From the NCBI RefSeq assembly GCF_963678635.1, contig NC_087066.1, positions 52,530,312 to 52,594,311 on the forward strand: 64,000 nucleotides of DNA, given 5' to 3'. Under the pieces are notes generated by a model, which was not told the origin of the DNA, made no database searches, and was given only the letters and a program-made list of their open reading frames with translations. Origin of the DNA: Symsagittifera roscoffensis. Lineage: Eukaryota > Xenacoelomorpha > Acoela > Convolutidae. A program made the position numbers and the translations under genes. Every line of letters begins with the position of its first letter. Position 1 is the first letter of the stretch. Positions 20,699 to 32,045 of this stretch are shown here, piece after piece.

Positions 20699-21113
20699 CA
20701 AGACTGCTCCTATCAGGCGAAGCCCTGAATGTTCCGACTGCCTTTTATGGTTTACGAAGCAGTAATAACATTAAAAAATTCACTGAAATAAAACAAAATG
20801 AAAAAAAATTCTAAAATTTGAAGTTTCTAAGACGGATTAACTCTCCGCTTACGCGTTAATAGCGCGAAATATATCGCGAGTTAATTGTCCCAAATTGGCC
20901 AAAAATGGCAATCTTTAAACCCCCCTTACTTTAAGAAAAATGATCACAGGTGAAATATCTTTTCAAATTTGAACTGACGACATCAATAGCTTTCGAATGA
21001 TATAAAAAACATTCCGTCAAAAATGGCTAGATAAAAAGTCGAAATTTGTCTGAAGAAAAAAAACCCACCCCGAGCACAAATATTCCGTTACTTTCGTATC
21101 GAAAGTCGGAACA
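20699..21113 (+). repeat. Hairpin-ended repeat family, copy 3
   Basis: It runs from caagactgctcc to actttcgtatcgaaagtcgg, the right hairpin with 7-bp arms and TAT loop. Interior landmarks tttctaagacggattaa and gttaatagcgcgaaatatat are present. The next copy starts immediately after, head to tail. Confidence 0.8.
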
Positions 21114-21114
21114 A

Positions 21115-21606
21115 CAAGACTGCTCGTATAAGGGCGAAGTCCTGAAAATTCCGACTGCCTTTTAAGGTTTATGGAGCAGTATTAACCTCAAAAAATTAAA
21201 TGTATTAACATAAAATGAAAATTAATTTTTCCTAAATTTAGAAATTTTATATAGAAATCATCCCCCCACACGCCATATGAAGAACAAAAGGATAGATTTC
21301 GCTCCTTGTAACAAATCAATTATGGCAAATAGGCTTCTTTCAACCAATTTGGAACGATTTCTAAGACGGATTAAATCTCCGCTAACACGTTAATAGCACG
21401 CATTATATCGCGCGTTAATTGTCCCAAATTGGCAATATTTAAACCCCCATAACTTAACAAAAAAAATCACAGGTCAAAGATTTTTTCAAATTTAAGCTCA
21501 GGACAACAGAGTCTGTCAAAAATGGCTACTTAAAAAGTCAAAATTTGTCTGAAAAAAACCACCCCGAGCACAATTATTCCGTTACTTTCATATCGAAAGT
21601 CGGGAA
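21115..21606 (+). repeat. Hairpin-ended repeat family, copy 4
   Basis: This copy sits head to tail with copy 3, at junction ggaacaacaagactgctcg. It ends actttcatatcgaaagtcgg. The interior has cacgccatat and tttctaagacggattaaatc. Confidence 0.8.
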
Positions 21607-21796
21607 AAAGCCGTCTGGAGTTAATGCATCGCCGAATTTTCATGCCAACGAGTTTTGGTTCAATTGTTAAGGTATCATATTTGGACTAAAAAACTTAAAA
21701 AAACTTAGGAGCTGGACAAAAAAGAATATGGACTTGCAACTCAAACAAAAAGCAACGGAGTCCAACATTTCCAATTTAGTTTTTTTTGAGCCAATT

Positions 21797-21836
21797 AAAC
21801 GACTGCCCCTTGATATGGATTAAGGGGCAGTCGTTT
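21797..21836. repeat. Perfect 15-bp inverted repeat
   Basis: AAACGACTGCCCCTT and AAGGGGCAGTCGTTT flank a 10-nt loop. It is followed by the family hairpin phrase 'tcagggctttatcctgatatacgagcagg' (split here over about 21841-21870), so it is probably a compact remnant joined to a hairpin-family end. Confidence 0.75.
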
Positions 21837-22019
21837 CATTCAGGGCTTTATCCTGATATACGAGCAGGCTTGTTTCAGTCCTAGATATGTGGAGTATGTT
21901 CCATTTTGACTGAATAAAAAGAAATTTTGTGCTATTGCGCTGTCAACTAGTGCTTGTTACTGTTGAAGAAAACATTCGAACTTTTACCTATTCGAATAAA
22001 CCATAGTTACTGGAAAGAA

Positions 22020-22390
22020 CAAGACTGCTTGTACCAACCAGGGCGAAGCCCTCAATGTTCCGACTGCTTTTTAAGGTCTATGAAAAAATAATAACTTGAA
22101 AAAATTAAATGTAAAAATATAAAGTTAAAATATTTTTTGAAAACTTGAGTCTAGATTTTTGTAAAACCATCCTCCCACACGTCATATAAAGTACAAATTG
22201 ATTTTGCTCCTATTACAATTCGATTATGGCATATAAGCTTCCTCAAACCATATTGGAACGATTTCTAAGACGGATTAAATCTCCGCTTTAGCGATAATAG
22301 CACGAAATATATCGCGAGTTACTTGCCTGGAGAAAAATCACCCACAGCTCAAACAATCCGTCACTTCCTTCGAAAGTTTAAATAACATAA
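22020..22390 (+). repeat. Hairpin-ended repeat family, copy 5 (internally deleted)
   Basis: It has the left end caagactgcttg, the hairpin phrase agggcgaagccct and the landmark tttctaagacggattaaatc. It then jumps from 'atatcgcgagtta' to near the right end (cccacagctcaaacaatccg), so part of the interior is lost. Confidence 0.7.
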
Positions 22391-22542
22391 TTTCACGACT
22401 AAATTGATTAACGGGGGTTATACATTCGGTTTCGACAGATAGCTCAAATGAGTGAAACAGAGCATGTGAATGTTTCCTAACGGAGTAGTTTTGTCGCGTT
22501 CTCTTTTATGCTTTTCCGTAAATTTGTAAGGTTGAACATTTT

Positions 22543-23067
22543 TGTTCCGACGTTTGATTAAAGTGATTGAAAAATTGTGCTCGGAGTGTTTTTTTCCGAA
22601 TATATCTTGACTTTTTAACTAGCCATTTTTGACGGAAGTTTTTTATATCATTCGAAAGGTATTGTTGTCCTAAGCTCAAATTTGAAAAGATATTTCACCT
22701 GTGATCATTTTTCGTAAACTTATGGGGGTTCAAAGATGTCCATTTTGGCCAATTTGGGACAATTAACGCGCGATATCTTTCGCGCTTTTAACGTGTAAGT
22801 GGAGAGTTAATCCGTCTTAGAAATTGTTTCAAATTGGTTGAAAGAAACTTATTTGCCATAATTGATTTATTACAAGGAGCGAAATCTATCCTTTTGTCCT
22901 TTTGTTCTTTATATGGCGTGTGGGGGGATGATTTTCATCGAAATTTAAAATTTTAAATTTTTTTTTTTCATTTTTTATTACATTCAACTTTTTAATTTTA
23001 TTAGTGCCCCAGAAATCTTAAAAGGCAGTCGGAACATTCAGGGTTTTGCCCTGATACAAGCAGTCTT
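22543..23067 (-). repeat. Hairpin-ended repeat family, copy 6 (minus orientation)
   Basis: Reverse orientation: it starts with tgttccgac and ends with tcagggttttgccctgatac, then aagcagtctt. All interior landmarks are present as reverse complements (aacgcgcgatat, aatccgtcttagaaattg). Confidence 0.8.
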
Positions 23068-23797
23068 ATTTGTCTTAGAAATTGTTTCAATTTGAAGAGA
23101 GGGATGCTGTTTGATCTATTTAAAACGAAGCGATACGTTAAAGCTATTACTTGGAAAATATAATATTGTAAAACTTAAATACAAGCCGAAAAAAAAACAA
23201 TACAGTTATTACGGCATGCTCAAAAGTGGATTTGGTTTCAATTTTATAATCCAATTCAGTTTTTGTAATAAACGCATAATCAATGAGAATTTTGAGTTTT
23301 TTCTGCAGAAAACAAAACAGAATTTTTCCTTTGAAGTGGCCGAATTTGCTCTATACAGAAGCAGAAGTCTTCGGACCTGGTTGGTAGCCCTGTCAAAGTT
23401 TTAATTTATCAAATTTTTATTTAACCAAAACAATTTGATATCAAGTAAAAGGCAATTCACGCGATGTACACGCGAAAAGTACAATTTTGAGATGTTCCCA
23501 GTTCAAAAGTTACTCCAAGATTCAAACTTAAATCTAAATCGCCATGAAAACCAACAAAATATTCTCTTTTTTTTCGAATGTTCGTCGAAAAAAAAAAATT
23601 TTCGATTATGTTTCAAAAGATTTTGAATAATCCAGGATTGGGTGTTCCTGCTTGTTGTTTTCAAATATTCGCAAACTTCAAAGCCAGCGAAGGGAGTTTG
23701 GTCTCATTCACCTTATCATTATATATACAAAGCGAGGAAATTAGCGACAGGCTAAATTGACCCGCAGAACTCGAATATCACAATGCTCGAAGCAGTT
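23068..23797. other. Intron sequence, no supported feature
   Basis: A 97-codon plus-strand frame (23111-23404) has no motif, lies antisense to the host gene and lacks matching splice partners, so it is not called as a gene. Confidence 0.4.
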
Positions 23798-23799
23798 CA

Positions 23800-24042
23800 T
23801 CACGTGTATTTGCATACCAGATACATGATTGACATTAGAGACCCGATGGCGCCGATGATGACAAAATATGTGAAGGAAACTGCCAACAGCCGATCAAACA
23901 AACGAGTCGCAAAATTAGCCAGTTGAAATTCAATAAAAGCCGAAGCGTCCATGAATTTGAATCTGATTGTAACATACGGAATAAACCCTTGATTTTTTTT
24001 TTTGCAAAATAGCCACGGCGACGGCATGGTTGTTAATTTATC
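23800..24042 (-). CDS. Possible small membrane protein or alternative last exon (75-80 codons)
   Basis: On the minus strand, a 3' splice-like site (gatacattttag) precedes a frame open from 24042, with an ATG at 24027 and a TGA at 23800. It encodes RLFDRLLAV followed by one hydrophobic helix, TYFVIIGAIGSLMSIMYLVC, and a short KYT end. It lies inside the third intron of the esterase-like gene. Its phase (0) does not match exon 3 (2 nt left over), so a direct splice would hit a stop. It could be an alternative end reached through an unseen exon, a separate small gene, or chance. AATAAA on the same strand about 380 bp downstream is weak support. Confidence 0.3.
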   Translation of the reverse strand, partial: DKLTTMPSPWLFCKKKNQGFIPYVTIRFKFMDASAFIEFQLANFATRLFDRLLAVSFTYFVIIGAIGSLMSIMYLVCKYT

Positions 24043-26188
24043 CTAAAATGTATCAAAACATCAAACAATGTATCGAAAATGTTCAAGAGAAAGTGCATTT
24101 TAATTATATTATACAAATGCTCCCACAAATTTCCATTGTTTTCCATAACTTCACGTGAGGCGCAGATGAATCTTAAGCCAGTTTAAACTCTAGAAAATCT
24201 TTTGAAAAATTGAATCCGCTCATGTCAAAACGTTATCTGTTATCGGTCTATTTTTAGGCTTTATGACAGTACGATCTAATTTCTGCCCTTAAGTTTATGA
24301 TATTATTTGTATTATTTCAAACATAATTGACATCGGCGCCATCAAGTCTTGTAGGTTAAAGGTGACACCATATGACTGTGTTTACATTAACACAGAGTAA
24401 ATTCAGATTAAGACCTAATTGGCAAATAAAATTCATAACTGACATCCAGCTCGACTTAAGTGTCGAAGACCTTTTAATGGTATTCGCATATTTAAATACA
24501 TGTTTGGTATTGCAAGAGGCTCACATATATTTCGTCCCAGATTCATTTTTATAGGGCTTTTTGTGAGAAATTTATGGGCGAAATGTGTGAAGGGAAAAAT
24601 GTGTCACTAAGAGGGGCAAAACAAGCCATATTCATTAATGGCACATTTTTCACGCCTCAAATTATTATTTTTGTACTCAATTTTCACAATTACAGCCGCC
24701 CGCCACAATTAGGAGCAAAAGGTTCAACTAAGATTATGAATTACTTTACGAAAAGACCAAAAGTTTATAGATTGCAAATTATGACGATAAAATTGGGCCA
24801 TACTTTTTTTTAATTGCAACTTTGCTGGAGAGCAGTTGATGCAAAAAAATCAGTAAAAACTAAAAATTTTTCAAAAAAGAACAGAATGATTGTGACAGCG
24901 CGACCTACAAAAAACAACAGCAAGACCTACTTTTTTTATCCAGAAAAACTGACAAATATCAAGACCATGACAAAGAATGAAATTAAATGAAAAAACTGTA
25001 CCAAATCAATTTTTGCTCCGGCTTTCGAAGAAAACGGAATATTTATGCTTAGGGTGGTTTTTTAATTCATTGAATTTTCGTCGATTGAAATAATATTTTT
25101 TGACAAAATTTTTCGTTTGTTTTAAAAGACTTTTTTTTGACATTTGGAAACAAAAGAAGCTTAGCTTCTAAGAAAAAAACAAACTGCTTATAATTGACCG
25201 TTAGTACTAGCGTATTTAGAGAAAAAAGTCGATACAAATTAACATTTTTTGGAAACTTTAACGCTATCTTAAGTGGACAGTTTCTTATTCCCAGCTCTCT
25301 TACAAAATGCTAAAAAGACCCTGCTTTTTTGGTTAAAAAACTTGTAAAAAAATTAATTTACAGCTTAAAAAGAATTGGAAAATATATATTTGCACATTGA
25401 TGATCATATACATAAATTTTGTTAAATAATTTTCTGATGAGCTAAAAATTTGGGACTACCAACACCAAATGCTGTGCTTGATTTATTTCCTAAACGGAAT
25501 TCATTGACCAGTTTAGTTTTTGTCAGTTCAATTTCGAACGATTGAAAGTGGGGAATATTAGACCATACATAAATAGTTTGCGTCTTAAAACCATTATAAA
25601 TTGAAAATGCACATTCTAACTCAATCTAAAGTTTGCACCCATACAACGAACTAGTTCAACAGTTGGGCATACACGAATTTTGAAACTAAAAACGAATTTT
25701 CCCCTTTTGCTGGGGTATCCTCTTGGTCGTAAGGAAAGTGTCAAAATTTTGTAAAACAACTGCTGGAAGTGTTCCAAAATGATAGTTTTTTGTGTAACAT
25801 CTGATCTTAATTACTGATATTTAATTTTCGAGGTAAAAACCGAGGTCTAAATTGCTCCAAGACCACGTGGTAAAATAACTTATCTGAAGCAATCGCAACA
25901 TCAAACAAGCGACTCGCAAGAAAATAATGTTTAAATCTTGTGTGCTTTATCAAAATCTTCTTGATTAAACAAAAATACTGTTTGTTAAATAAACCTTAGG
26001 TTGAAATATTTTTTTTTCGACAAGAATCAGGTTCAAAAGCTTCAGAAGCTTTAGTAGTTATTATTTAAAGCAATGTAACATTATGATACTTTTTTTCGTT
26101 ATTTTTATTTTTGATCGAAATGAGCTATTTAAGGTCTTATAAATTCAAAAGTATCTTATAGAAAGTTGAAAAAGTGACGATTTCTCAC
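24043..26188. other. Intron 3, proximal part, nothing resolved
   Basis: AT-rich intron sequence with several short frames (for example 24372-24554 and 24574-24813) lacking motifs or splice partners. No repeat unit was recognised. Confidence 0.45.
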
Positions 26189-26356
26189 CTTTTGAAGCTG
26201 AAAATTTCTTTGATTTCATCCTTAATTTTTGCCCAGTTTAGAAAAGTGGCTCCCAGATGATTTTCTTGTGATTTGTTGCAATTAACCACTAAATCCGTCT
26301 GCGTTCCAATCATGAACAGCAACTTACTGTCTAAAGGCTCGAACATTGAAGAAAAC
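26189..26356 (-). CDS. Neuroligin/cholinesterase-like gene, exon 3
   Basis: The exon of 168 nt follows 3' splice site attttgttttag and ends at donor caaaag/gtgaga. It takes one base to complete a Met codon from exon 2 and leaves two bases for exon 4. It encodes FSSMFEPLDSKLLFMIG, in the place of the family's 'CP..yfA....vYlY.F' segment, and later WAKIKDEIKEIF in place of 'GvpHgdElpyvF'. The catalytic His of active esterases is a Lys here. This, with the lost Ser in exon 1, marks the domain as non-enzymatic. Confidence 0.78.
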
Positions 26357-26424
26357 CTAAAACAAAATTTCAAAATCTTATAATCTATGTGGAAAAGTTT
26401 GAATTAAAGTACAAACTTATATTT

Positions 26425-26590
26425 TTTGCGACCAAGTGAACAATCTCCCCCCTAAATCAAAAAGTGATAGTTTTCAGCCAATCAGATTTAAGCATGCCTT
26501 TCTGCTTGAATTTGTCATTTAATTTTTTTGGGGGAGGATGAGATTGCTCAGTTGGTCTATTCAGGGGGAAATTGTTCACATGGGCCCATT
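26425..26590. repeat. C/G-run palindromic repeat, copy in intron 2
   Basis: 'accaagtgaacaatctcccc' at the left is mirrored by 'gggggaaattgttcacatgg' at the right, with a second inner pair. The inner sequence (cagccaatcagatttaagca) resembles 5480-5510 reversed (tgctaaaatctgattggctg), so this is the same family as 5330-5620. Confidence 0.65.
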
Positions 26591-26845
26591 TTTTAGTTTT
26601 AAATTCATTGCAAAATTTTGTTTCAGAGGAACAAGAAATCATGTTATGCTTTTAAAAAACTTCTGAGCGCAAAAACAAAGTTTGCACTTCGCTGGGAGTT
26701 TTTTTTTTTAAATGATCATGGTGAAGTTTTTGAAGATCTTTTTTGACCGTTTGTTTCATCCCAAGTCCGTTTTGTTCAGGGTTTAAATAACAGGGTTTTT
26801 TTTGTGTGTGCTAGTTGGGTCATATTTATGTGATTTTGAACTTAC

Positions 26846-27338
26846 ATGAAGGAAGGCGCCGAGACTAAGAAATCGGTCATCACTTTATTCAGCTGCTGTT
26901 CACTCTTTAAGTTGTTCAAATTCAAGTCGTGATGTTCATACTCAAAAATAACACCTTGAAGGTTTTCTGGAGACAGTGTTATGTTCATAAACTGCAGAAG
27001 ATCCCTGTTTGTTGCTAAAAAGTCTCCATGAAATGTAATTCCATCACATTGGTGCATTCCGATTACGTAATTCTTACGTAATCCGGAAACTTCCAAAGAG
27101 CCAGTTTTCTCATTTTTGACACTCTTTGTTGACGATGAAGGTGTGAAAAACTCGAGATAAAATGCATAGTTTTTGAGGTCAGCTGAGGTCAAGTATAGTT
27201 CTTCAAGTGGAATTTCTTCGAAGCAGAACCGGAGTGATTTGAATTTTTCGCATCCGAACTTTGATAGGTATTCGTGATGAATTCTGCGCTTTCTCTTCAG
27301 ATCCAAATCTAAAAGGAACGAGGTCACTTTCAAGAATA
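26846..27338 (-). CDS. Neuroligin/cholinesterase-like gene, exon 2
   Basis: The exon of 493 nt carries the middle of the esterase-like domain: FLKVTSFLLDL, then LSKFGCEKFKSLRFCFEEIP, matching the 'lGC....eCLR..p...l' segment, then VIGMHQCDGITF for 'liGvn.dEG', and MTDFLVSAPS for 'vtDy.F..P'. It ends at a strong donor (cttcat/gtaagt). To stay in phase with exon 1 (one base left over), the acceptor must be the second AG in tttttttcagaaaaacag, 8 nt past the first AG. Using the first AG gives a frame without esterase similarity. Confidence 0.8.
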
Positions 27339-27460
27339 CTGTTTTTCTGAAAAAAAAGTAAATTTTTCTGCAGTTTTGGAACCCCAACCACAGTTAATTT
27401 TGCAAAAGATAATTGGCGTCGTTTTTAAAATTTATGTTAACTTTTTTTTGCAATACTCAC

Positions 27461-28250
27461 TGTTTAAAACGCTTGAAGGGCTGCCGCCTAGAAGAATGTA
27501 ATTGGAGAACAAATTAGCAGAATTCGTCAAATGCCAGCCAATTCCTGAAGCTGCTGAGCCTTCCGCCAAAACCACAACTTGATTTTTGTCGCCGCCGTAC
27601 GACAATATGTGCTTCTGAATAAATTCTAGTGCTAGTTTTTGATCTTTGAGTCCAAAGTTTCCGTTATCTTCATCGTCTACTTGCAAGAATCCAAGAGGTC
27701 CGTTTCTATAGTTGACTTTAACTACTATTGCTTCCAGATTGGTAATTAAGTGCGACATAAATTCCGAGTATCCTTTAAGATACGAACTGAAATCGGATTT
27801 GGGATCAGCAAAAACGACAACAACAGGCACTGTGTAGTCTGTGATTTCCATGCTCTCGGCTCTCGCATAAATATCCAAATTCAAACAGTCCTCGGAAAAT
27901 CTGTCCTGCAAACTTCGTTGTGCCGAAAGCGAGTTCGTTTTTTGCAGCTGTTTCACCGAATAATAACTGGGGCAAAATAAAGGGTGAAACCTGTTCACTT
28001 GGTTGTCACTGGTTGGATTTTGAAAAGCAGTCGGGTTCGTAAAGCGACCTCGAGGAGTCGTCCCGTAGCGGATGGCAAAAAACGTCGTGATTTTAAATTC
28101 CTTCAGCTCGTTAATAGTGTAGCCTTTAGTGCTCCAATAATTTGAAAGCGTAACAGTACTACAAGTTGCAGGACAATCTTCCGATTCTGTATTTACAATC
28201 AGAGCGGAGAAATATAAAATCAGTAAACTACAAATTTTATTCCCGATCAT
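27461..28250 (-). CDS. Neuroligin/cholinesterase-like gene, exon 1: signal peptide and N-terminal esterase-like domain
   Basis: The ATG at 28250 opens a signal peptide (MIGNKICSLLILYFSALIV). Family landmarks follow: FFAIRYGTTPRGRF, SEDCLNLDIYA, then NYRNGPLGFL and NFGLKDQKLALEFIQKHI, and SYGGDKNQ. The nucleophile elbow 'GESAG' reads AEGSA (residues 229-233), so the catalytic Ser is Gly231. The oxyanion 'HGGGF' is FADPKSDF. The donor is strong (aaaca/gtgagt). The full gene joins exons 27461-28250, 26846-27338, 26189-26356, 8812-9179, 7697-7896 and 5001-5290, all phases agreeing, about 770 residues up to the gap. It is a type I membrane protein of the cholinesterase-like adhesion group (neuroligin, gliotactin, neurotactin, glutactin). 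I cannot choose a named orthologue. Confidence 0.85.
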
Positions 28251-30680
28251 TTTCGACAACTTTTTTATTTTTAAGCAACAAAGAGGTGATGATAAGATTA
28301 ATTAATAACTGATTGGTCTAACTAATCATAAGAACTGGTAACTGGCGAGCGATCTAAATAGTTTATTATTCTAATATAACTATAAATAATGTTACAAAGT
28401 AGTTTTTTAGTGAAGTTTGAAGATAGAAAGCAGCCAGACTAAATAAACACCAGCGTTTAAATCTAAAATCGTTCAAATGGTCATAAAAACAATGTCTCGA
28501 GTCACATAAGTTTAAAGCTCACAGCAAATCATTTTTAGCGTCAGCTTGAAAAAAATAATAAATCATAATAATGGTAATATAATGCAGACAATTTTTGTGA
28601 AGCAACTTTCGGAAACGTTAAAAAAAGCCGTTTGAGATAATAAAAACTGAAATCCGTTATCAATAACCTCGATCGATTTTTTTCCACTAAGAATGTTGTG
28701 ACATACTTTTATAAATGAAATTGTCGACTGCAAGTGTTGACTGCGTGTTTTTTGAATGAAAAAACGTACAAAAGTCATAAGAATAATTAGAAGAAATTGA
28801 TTTCGAAGCTTCCTCTTAAAAAATTTTGTTTCTTCATAAGCGTTTCGAAAAAATGAATTTACCATCTGAAATCAATGATAGAAAATCAGTGAAATAATTC
28901 AAAATTTTTAATAACTCCGCTTAATATTAATTACAAATACTACGTTTGAGTAAGAATAAAACCAAATAAAGGTGATTCAAGGTTGATTTGTAATTTACAT
29001 TTGACGATATCTGTAAGTTTGCGACGAGTTGGCAAACACCTACTTGGCGCCCAATACTTACCAATCTCAAAAATGCCCAAACAATAATCTTCAAACTGCA
29101 ACAATGTATTTCAGAGAGCCCAATTGACTTTCAAGTTTCGTTAAATCTCAATTTAAAGATCTGAAGATCCGATTTATCGAATATCGCGGATAGATTATTT
29201 ATAGAGCGGAGAAATGAGGTTTGAGTAAAATTAAAGTTGAATTCGACTAATTTTATTGAACAGAATTTAGTTTGAGGGCAATTTAATGAAAGTGCCAAAT
29301 TAAAGTTATTGGGTGCCCTCAGGGTTGGGAGAAACATATAAAAATAATATACTTTGTGGATAGCACTCAGTATTTAAATGGGTAAATTGGAACGTTTCTT
29401 CTCATAGAGGCATAACCTGAACCTAAATTTCCGGACATTAATCACTCTGGCAATATTTTTAATCCAAACCGCGCCCGTGATGTTTTCCGGGCAAGTTCTA
29501 GTTAGAATCAACAAATTCAACAGTAAAAACTCTGATTTAGTTCCAGTGATTGTCAACAACTTGGCTACTTATCCTCAACAAAGCCAAAAATTTCATGGAG
29601 ATTCATAAATAAACAGTCTGGAATACTGGACGGGTTGAATGATTTTTAAACCAAACAAACAATTGAATAAACAAATTAACAGGTTGGTATGAAGACCTCC
29701 CTCTTAGACCTGGTAGAAACTAGTTTTACAGAGTTTTCAATTGTTTATAATTAAGAATTATGAATAAATAATCAAACTAGCGAGTTTGTTGATTGTCGGT
29801 GGTTTTTCACCACCTGATATAATAACTCACCTGGCTGAAGTGATTGGTTAGTCAACATGAGTTAAACTGCTAAATTAGGTGTTAAATTACACAGCTGAGT
29901 TGAACTTGAACTTGTACAAATAAACTTGTGTTTGATCACTTAATAAGACCGATAATATCAATCACCGCCTTTTGTGGATACGTCATTGATACAAATGGGT
30001 ACTTATCAGTCAATTTTTACCAAAAATTATAATTTCAGAGACAAAAAGTTGAAAAATTACGCCTCCTTTGCTGAAATTGATTGATTTCAAGCCTTTGTGT
30101 CTTCGTAGCAATCTTCACCTTTTTGAGAATCAAAACAACACCTGCTCAAGACAGATTTAAGCTGTGAATTTGCGTTTTTGCCTCGAATAGTTTATATTTG
30201 AAGAAAAAAATTTTGCTCTGGTCACATCACCAAATGAAATGAAGGAACTATGGATTTTTTTTGCCCAATTTCAGGTACCTCAAGGAAAGTCCAGGTACTT
30301 CAAAGTTAGTCAAGTGTGGATTATATTATACAGCTCGTGATTCGGATTACAAAAAGATTCAATTTTTTTTCAGGCTAGAGAAAAACAAAAGATTTAAGGA
30401 AAAATTATCAAAAATCTTGAAAATAGTTAAACATTTTTTAGCTTTCTTTTGATTTTTCCTATTTTTGGTTTTACTTACTTTATTTGTTTATGTCGGATTA
30501 CAATATTTTTGGCACTGCAACCGACTCTCCGTGTTTTCAATTCTATCCTATCATCACACGCAACTGTGTCTGCTAACGTTTTTGGGAATTCAGCCCCGGA
30601 TTGGACTGCCAGTAACAATTACAACTGTTTCAGAATAAAACCAGTGTAATATTCTTTGCAGAAATATTGCAATGACAAAA
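28251..30680. other. Upstream flank of the esterase-like gene, no gene seen
   Basis: This should contain the promoter and any 5' untranslated exon of the minus-strand gene, but no motif can be defended. Short frames (28563-28865 minus, 29131-29337 minus) have no recognisable domains. Confidence 0.4.
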
Positions 30681-30689
30681 ACAGAGAAC

Positions 30690-31395
30690 CCAGAAAAACA
30701 GTACTGTTGAATTACTGGAACAGTACTGTTAGAGTACCGTTTTTTATTTTTTTCTCTATTTTTGTCCTGCCACAGTACTAGAATCAGCCTCCCTCTTTCG
30801 GTACTTACGAGTGTGAAAACATTCATCGACCAGCTTTTTTGGTGTGAAGTAATCGGTTTAGAAATATTGTTTCTTTTTGGGAAATTGGGCAATTTTTTTT
30901 AAATTTTTTTCAAAATTTCGTTTTGATTATAAAGTTTTGTTTCGTGGCGTTACCGCCAAAAAAAAATCTTTGAGATGGCTTTACACTACAAAAAGCTTAA
31001 AACCACGTAAAAACACAGTTATTTTATGCAAAAAAGCAAAATGAGTTAGCGTTGCTTGTTAAATAGCTTGAGCAACGAATACTCCTGGAAACAGGAAAAT
31101 TTTGGGTGAAAAAAAAACCCTCCCCCGCACGGCTAGAAAATATCGAATAATCAGTTCACTACATTTTTTTTACAGCGGAATAGATTTGGTTGATTGAGTT
31201 TTTCAGTATGATGGGATGGATATGCTGGGGGTTGGTAAAGATCAGAATTAATAATTTCAAAAAGAGTACTGATTCAGTACTGAATCAGTACTGGAACAGT
31301 ATTGCGATTTTGTTTCTGATTTTGCCACTGATCAGTACTGTTAGAGTAGTCGTTTTAAGCTGTTGCATTACTGAAACAGTACTGGCTTTTACTGT
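30690..31395. repeat. Two clusters of CAGTACTG palindromes
   Basis: Near 30690-30790 and 31260-31395 the word CAGTACTG or a close variant recurs (aacagtactgttagagta and tactgaatcagtactggaac), in both orientations. The clusters may be the ends of one degenerate foldback element of about 0.7 kb. No coding capacity. Confidence 0.45.
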
Positions 31396-31779
31396 CAGAC
31401 AAACCCGGGATTCTATTCCCTTAATCAAATTGAAATCATCTCTCGTACTTTAATGGAACCAAAGGGGCGTGTATGTGAGTTGAAGTGCGTAATTCGGCAA
31501 ATTTCATAAATTCGCATAAATTTTCCTTCTCAAAATTGCCTCTAGTGGTCAACGTTTCTGTCCAAACTTTGAAGTTTTGAATTGATTTGGTCGTTATTCT
31601 CCTGACAAATATCGTTTTTTTTGCGGAACATTTTAACTGAGAAAAAAATTGTTGTTGACAAAGTTCCTCATCACTGCCATTTTCTTTTGATATTCTCTTT
31701 TGGATTCCACAAAAAAATAGCTAAGCCATTGTATTGCTCAAAATCGCTCCCAAAAAGGCAATTTTGCGAAATCCATAAC

Positions 31780-32045
31780 AAAAATTGTGAAAATCGCAGC
31801 AAAAATTGCGGAATCCGGAACAGTTTGTGGAATCCATAACCAAACAATAATTTTCTAATAGGAAAAATTAGGCTGTTGTGGAATCCACAAATTTCAGTGG
31901 AATCCGCAAATTGTAAGCGGAATCCACAAATAGCAAGCGGAATCCGCATAGATTTGCGGAATTCACTTACATTTGCGCAATCCGCTTACATTTGCGGAAC
32001 CCGGATCAAATAACTATATTCGCTCGTTGCGGAATCCGCAATAAA
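31780..32045. repeat. Short degenerate repeats of GCGGAATCC(A/G)CAAA type
   Basis: The words 'ggaatccacaaa' and 'gcggaatccgcaaa' recur about ten times in both orientations over 250 bp. GCGGAATCCGC is close to its own reverse complement. Frames crossing it (31671-31949 minus) are repeat artefacts. Confidence 0.6.

Larger units (their letters stand above)
9180..26188. other. Intron 3 of the esterase-like gene (17 kb, carries the BEL/Pao element)
   Basis: The donor after 26189 (caaaag/gtgaga) and the acceptor at 9180 bound one intron if exons 3 and 4 are joined, and their phases agree (2 nt plus 1 nt). The intron contains the full BEL/Pao retrotransposon in the same orientation as the gene, seven copies or part-copies of the hairpin-ended repeat family, and a possible alternative exon near 24 kb. 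Splicing across it is inferred, not shown. Confidence 0.6.

Noticed and set aside
28251-28259. An upstream start giving MSK before the esterase-like protein
   Set aside because: That codon is TTG. The first real ATG is at 28250 and directly opens a good signal peptide.
31780-32045. A CRISPR-like array because of regularly recurring GCGGAATCCGCAAA words
   Set aside because: Spacing is irregular, both orientations occur, there are no unique spacers of constant length, and the genome is an animal's.
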